A stretch of 64,000 nt of DNA, taken from contig JADKCL010000068.1 in the NCBI GenBank assembly GCA_016718825.1, forward strand, positions 1 through 64,000. The letters run 5' to 3'. The notes under the pieces are model-generated. The model was not told the origin of the DNA. It saw nothing but the letters and a program-made list of their open reading frames with translations, and ran no database searches. Positions 61,094-64,000 of the stretch are shown here, piece by piece. A program made the translations under genes and the position numbers. Position 1 is the stretch's first letter. Every line of letters starts with the position of its first letter. This stretch comes from Bacteroidota bacterium (GTDB taxonomy: Bacteria > Bacteroidota > Bacteroidia > J057 > JADKCL01).

Positions 61094-64000
61094 ATGAGAA
61101 ACACTTACTCAAGATTGTTACAAGTCTTGCTTTTGGGGGTGCTTCTGTTTGCAGGGGGCGGCGTTTTGAATGCGCAGCTTCCTTTGACAAGAAGTTACTT
61201 CACAAGCACGTTTACTTCCATCATCGGAGGGCCTGGAACTATGGTCTCGACCGCTACGGGGGATGATGTCGGGCAAGCGGGTATTCCGATTGGTTTTACG
61301 TTCAATTACCTCGGAACGCCCTATACGACCCTGGATGTGAACACCAACGGTGGGATGGCCCTTGGCGCCTCAGGTCTGGCAGGGAGCGCTGCAAATGCAA
61401 ATATGTTTTTAACTGGAACGCCATCCGCAGCGATTACTGCTTGGTGGGATGACATGACCGTGGATGTCGGTGGTGGCATCTATTATCAGCTGGCTGGAAC
61501 TGTAGGTTCGCAGGTAATGACTGTCGAGTGGAGTTGCCTTTCCTACTACACAGGATCGACCCAAAGGCTGAGGTTTCAGGTCAAGCTCTATGAAGGTACC
61601 AACGTGATTGAATTTCACTACGGTACAGTTACGCCCGGAACGGTCAGCGTGTCAGAATCTGCCACGATTGGTTGTAAAAGTACAACCGGCGGTGTCGGAC
61701 AATGGCTGGATGTCGTGACAGGCTCCTCCAACACCGGTAACTACTTCATGCAAGCGGCCACGGACTGGCCGACACGCAACTATCGCTTGACACCTGGTGC
61801 TCCAAGTCCATTGGCAGCCGGCACCTATACTGCAGGCTCTACGGGTGCCTATCCCAACTTGTCTGAGGCGATCGCGGATTTGAACCATCGCGGTGTTGCG
61901 GGTCCTGTCGTGATTTCCTTGACCGACGCACTTTACAACAACGCTGTCGGCGGCGGAGACAACTGGTTTCCTATCGTTGTCGGATCGGTAGCAGGAACAA
62001 GCCCGGTGAATACGGTTTTGATTCAGCCTGTCACCGGTACCTCGACTTTGAACTATGACGGTGACGCGAGCGGCAGTATTGCCAACGGCGCCTCCTCGAC
62101 CGCATTGGGTACTGCAACGGAGCCTATTTTTGCTTTGGTTGGGTCAGATTATGTCGGCGTGAGCAACTTGAACTTGACATCTACACCCGGAACTTCCGTC
62201 GTAGACCGCGGCATCGCTGTGATCAATAATGCTGCGACCAATGGTGCACAGTTCAATGCTTTCAATAACATCACGGTTTCAATGAACCGTACGTTGACCA
62301 GCACCATCGGTATCTGGCAAAATGTAGCTACCACCCCTACCTCGGCATTAGGCGCAAACAGCAACAACTCCTACACCAATCTGAACATTCAGAGCGTGTA
62401 TGCGGGTATTTATTTGCTCGGGAATGCGACCTTTCCTGATTTGGCTTGCCAAATCGGTACACTTTCTCCCACCGTGTTCAATACCATCGGCGGTACCACT
62501 GCCAACGACATCGGCAACGGTGGTGGTACGCAGACCTATGGCATCCGCACTGGCAACCAAAGTGGCGGCAGCATCTTCAACAACAACGTGAAAAACGTTG
62601 GTGGTACAGGTACGGTCGACGGTATTTTGGTGGAGTTGTCACAAGGCACCACGAATGTCCATCGCAACAACGTGAGCCTGATCCGCAACACATCTACCAC
62701 GGCGACGACGAACCTTTGCGGGATTCGTTCCAACATTGCCACGACGGCTGGTCATAGCTTGCGTGTGTACAACAATGGTGTCAGCGACCTCCGGTCTGCC
62801 TACACGGGTGTTGCGACTGCTACCAAGCAAGTCAAAGGAATCTTTGTACAAGCTGCGGGCGGTGGCTTGGTTACGAGCAACATTAACGTGGACAACAACT
62901 CGGTTTACTTGGATCTGACTTCGAATGCCAACATTTCCAGTGTTTGCTATGAAATTGGCACGGCGAGTGGTCCGGTGATCAATTGCCGCAACAATAACTT
63001 TGTGAATGCAACTGGCGCGCAAGTCGCACCCGCTGGCCACTGGGGCATGCGCAGCACGTCTGCAACGCTCACCGGCAATACGGGCTCGATCAGCAACAAC
63101 AATAACGTGTTCATTTCTACGGTTGCACAAGGCTTTTTTGGCCAAGGCAACGCGGCCGACTATGCAACGCTCGCCAACTGGCAGGCTGCTATGGTGGGCC
63201 AAGATGCGGCATCGGTGTCTGGAGACCCTGTCTTCGTGAACCCTGCGGCTTCCGACTTGCATGCAACAGCTGGTGTCACCAACAACAGCGCCTCGGTGAT
63301 CGCTTGGGTCACGGGGGACATCGACAATCAGACGCGTAGCGTGACCACCCCGGATATCGGCTACGACGAATATACTCCGACCACGTTGGATGTTGCTGCC
63401 GTCACGCTGGCTTTGCCTACCGCAGGTGCTTGCTACACTGCCAATGAGCCGGTGTCGATTCGGATTCGCAACAGCTCGATCAACACGATCAACTTTGGCA
63501 CCAACAACGTGCAAATCACGACCAACGTGACTGGCGCCACAACAGCCACCCTCAACTTCACGTTGAATACTGGCAGCTTGGCCCCTGCTGCCACCGTGGA
63601 CGTGCCAGTCGGTACAGTCAACATGTCGGCTGCAGGCACTTACACCTTCAATGCGACAGCAACGACGGCGGGTGACCAAAACCTTACGAATGATGCGATG
63701 ACTGCCGTCAACCGCACGTTCTCGGGCGGTACTGCCACGGCAAATCCTTCGAGTGTCTGTTTTGGAGACAGCACCAGCCTCACGATCAGCGGCCAAAACG
63801 GCACCTCGTTTGTTTGGGAGTTCTCGACCAACAACGGCGCCACATGGACCACGACAGGTGCTACGACGAGCCCCTACCGGGTTGCCCCTACCGATACGAT
63901 TCTCTACCGTGCATTGGTTTGCGGTCTGATTCCAAGTGCTCAGGACACTATCAATGTGATTGATGTCACACCTCCGGTTGCCATCGGCGACACGATTTGC
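61094..64000 (+). CDS. Large exported beta-helix protein (3' part outside the window)
   Basis: The 969 residues visible start MRNTYSRLLQVLLLGVLLFAGGGVLNAQ (signal peptide). Residues about 30-230 resemble a globular N-terminal domain (GIPIGFTFNYLGTPYTTLDVNTNGGMALG, ITAWWDDMTVDVGGGIYYQL). Then AGSTGAYPNLSEAIADLNHRGVAGPVVIS and a long right-handed beta-helix (about 240-755: NNAATNGAQFNAFNNITV, GSIFNNNVKNVGGTG). CARDB/Ig-like domains follow (VSIRIRNSSINTINFGTNNVQITT) and a PKD-like start (SVCFGDSTSLTISGQNG). No internal stop. The AYPNLSEAI segment parallels SYPTVGAAF of the 1970-aa protein, so the two look paralogous. A sorting domain is expected beyond the edge. Confidence 0.85.
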   Translation, partial: MRNTYSRLLQVLLLGVLLFAGGGVLNAQLPLTRSYFTSTFTSIIGGPGTMVSTATGDDVGQAGIPIGFTFNYLGTPYTTLDVNTNGGMALGASGLAGSAANANMFLTGTPSAAITAWWDDMTVDVGGGIYYQLAGTVGSQVMTVEWSCLSYYTGSTQRLRFQVKLYEGTNVIEFHYGTVTPGTVSVSESATIGCKSTTGGVGQWLDVVTGSSNTGNYFMQAATDWPTRNYRLTPGAPSPLAAGTYTAGSTGAYPNLSEAIADLNHRGVAGPVVISLTDALYNNAVGGGDNWFPIVVGSVAGTSPVNTVLIQPVTGTSTLNYDGDASGSIANGASSTALGTATEPIFALVGSDYVGVSNLNLTSTPGTSVVDRGIAVINNAATNGAQFNAFNNITVSMNRTLTSTIGIWQNVATTPTSALGANSNNSYTNLNIQSVYAGIYLLGNATFPDLACQIGTLSPTVFNTIGGTTANDIGNGGGTQTYGIRTGNQSGGSIFNNNVKNVGGTGTVDGILVELSQGTTNVHRNNVSLIRNTSTTATTNLCGIRSNIATTAGHSLRVYNNGVSDLRSAYTGVATATKQVKGIFVQAAGGGLVTSNINVDNNSVYLDLTSNANISSVCYEIGTASGPVINCRNNNFVNATGAQVAPAGHWGMRSTSATLTGNTGSISNNNNVFISTVAQGFFGQGNAADYATLANWQAAMVGQDAASVSGDPVFVNPAASDLHATAGVTNNSASVIAWVTGDIDNQTRSVTTPDIGYDEYTPTTLDVAAVTLALPTAGACYTANEPVSIRIRNSSINTINFGTNNVQITTNVTGATTATLNFTLNTGSLAPAATVDVPVGTVNMSAAGTYTFNATATTAGDQNLTNDAMTAVNRTFSGGTATANPSSVCFGDSTSLTISGQNGTSFVWEFSTNNGATWTTTGATTSPYRVAPTDTILYRALVCGLIPSAQDTINVIDVTPPVAIGDTIC

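Overview
The window is chromosomal DNA of a member of the phylum Bacteroidota, probably a Saprospiria/Chitinophagia-like free-living heterotroph (the class is inference). Evidence: at least seven secreted proteins end in a type IX secretion (T9SS) sorting domain; there is an adhesin-PorP/SprF-OmpA operon; TonB receptors start with a carboxypeptidase-regulatory-like domain; several -7 boxes resemble TAnnTTTG. Base composition is near 50% GC. No rRNA, tRNA, CRISPR array, insertion sequence or integrase was recognised.

Layout. 1-2.95 kb: an aldehyde dehydrogenase pair and a conserved hypothetical gene, all broken by several small frameshifts (a contig-edge error zone or a decayed island). 3.2-11.5 kb: TonB receptor with a small partner, acetyltransferase, a T9SS cargo, a lipoprotein, a membrane protein, a beta-flower repeat protein, a methyltransferase and an OmdA-like protein. 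11.5-18.2 kb: secreted protein, rRNA m5C methyltransferase and Fic protein in one block, an outer-membrane barrel, and a penicillin-binding protein 1A split by one frameshift. 18.4-22.2 kb: polytopic membrane protein, RlpA, TPR protein, small exported protein and a tail-fibre-like exported protein (frameshifted). 22.3-28.8 kb: an SOS-type cassette with a LexA-like S24 repressor, divergent dinB, and a PHP/DnaE-type polymerase invaded by repeats. 28.9-30.5 kb: an orphan contractile-tail tube protein and a two-TM protein. 30.6-50.2 kb: mainly very large T9SS cargo, plus a secreted peptidylarginine-deiminase-like enzyme, an S74 tail-fibre protein and a translationally coupled pair of phytanoyl-CoA dioxygenase-like proteins. 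50.3-55 kb: small hypotheticals, then an ECF sigma factor overlapping an anti-sigma/beta-barrel fusion. 55.2-60.6 kb: OmpA, PorP/SprF and a CHU_C adhesin in an operon. 61.1-64 kb: start of another large secreted protein cut by the window end.

The most unusual layer is non-coding. (1) Degenerate 7-bp repeat arrays: GTGAAAA/GTGAGTG types start at the stop codons of dinB, dnaE and a 59-aa gene; CTCAACT/TTCTCAA types lie just upstream of dnaE, a membrane-protein gene and the sigma-factor gene, two of them with an identical 19-bp box. (2) A dispersed long-stem hairpin with compensatory changes is present in three copies. (3) The same repeat material occurs inside the dnaE coding region and supplies its apparent N-terminus. 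Five genes or gene groups also show single-base frameshifts, two of them compensating within one gene; this raises the question of sequence error versus real decay.
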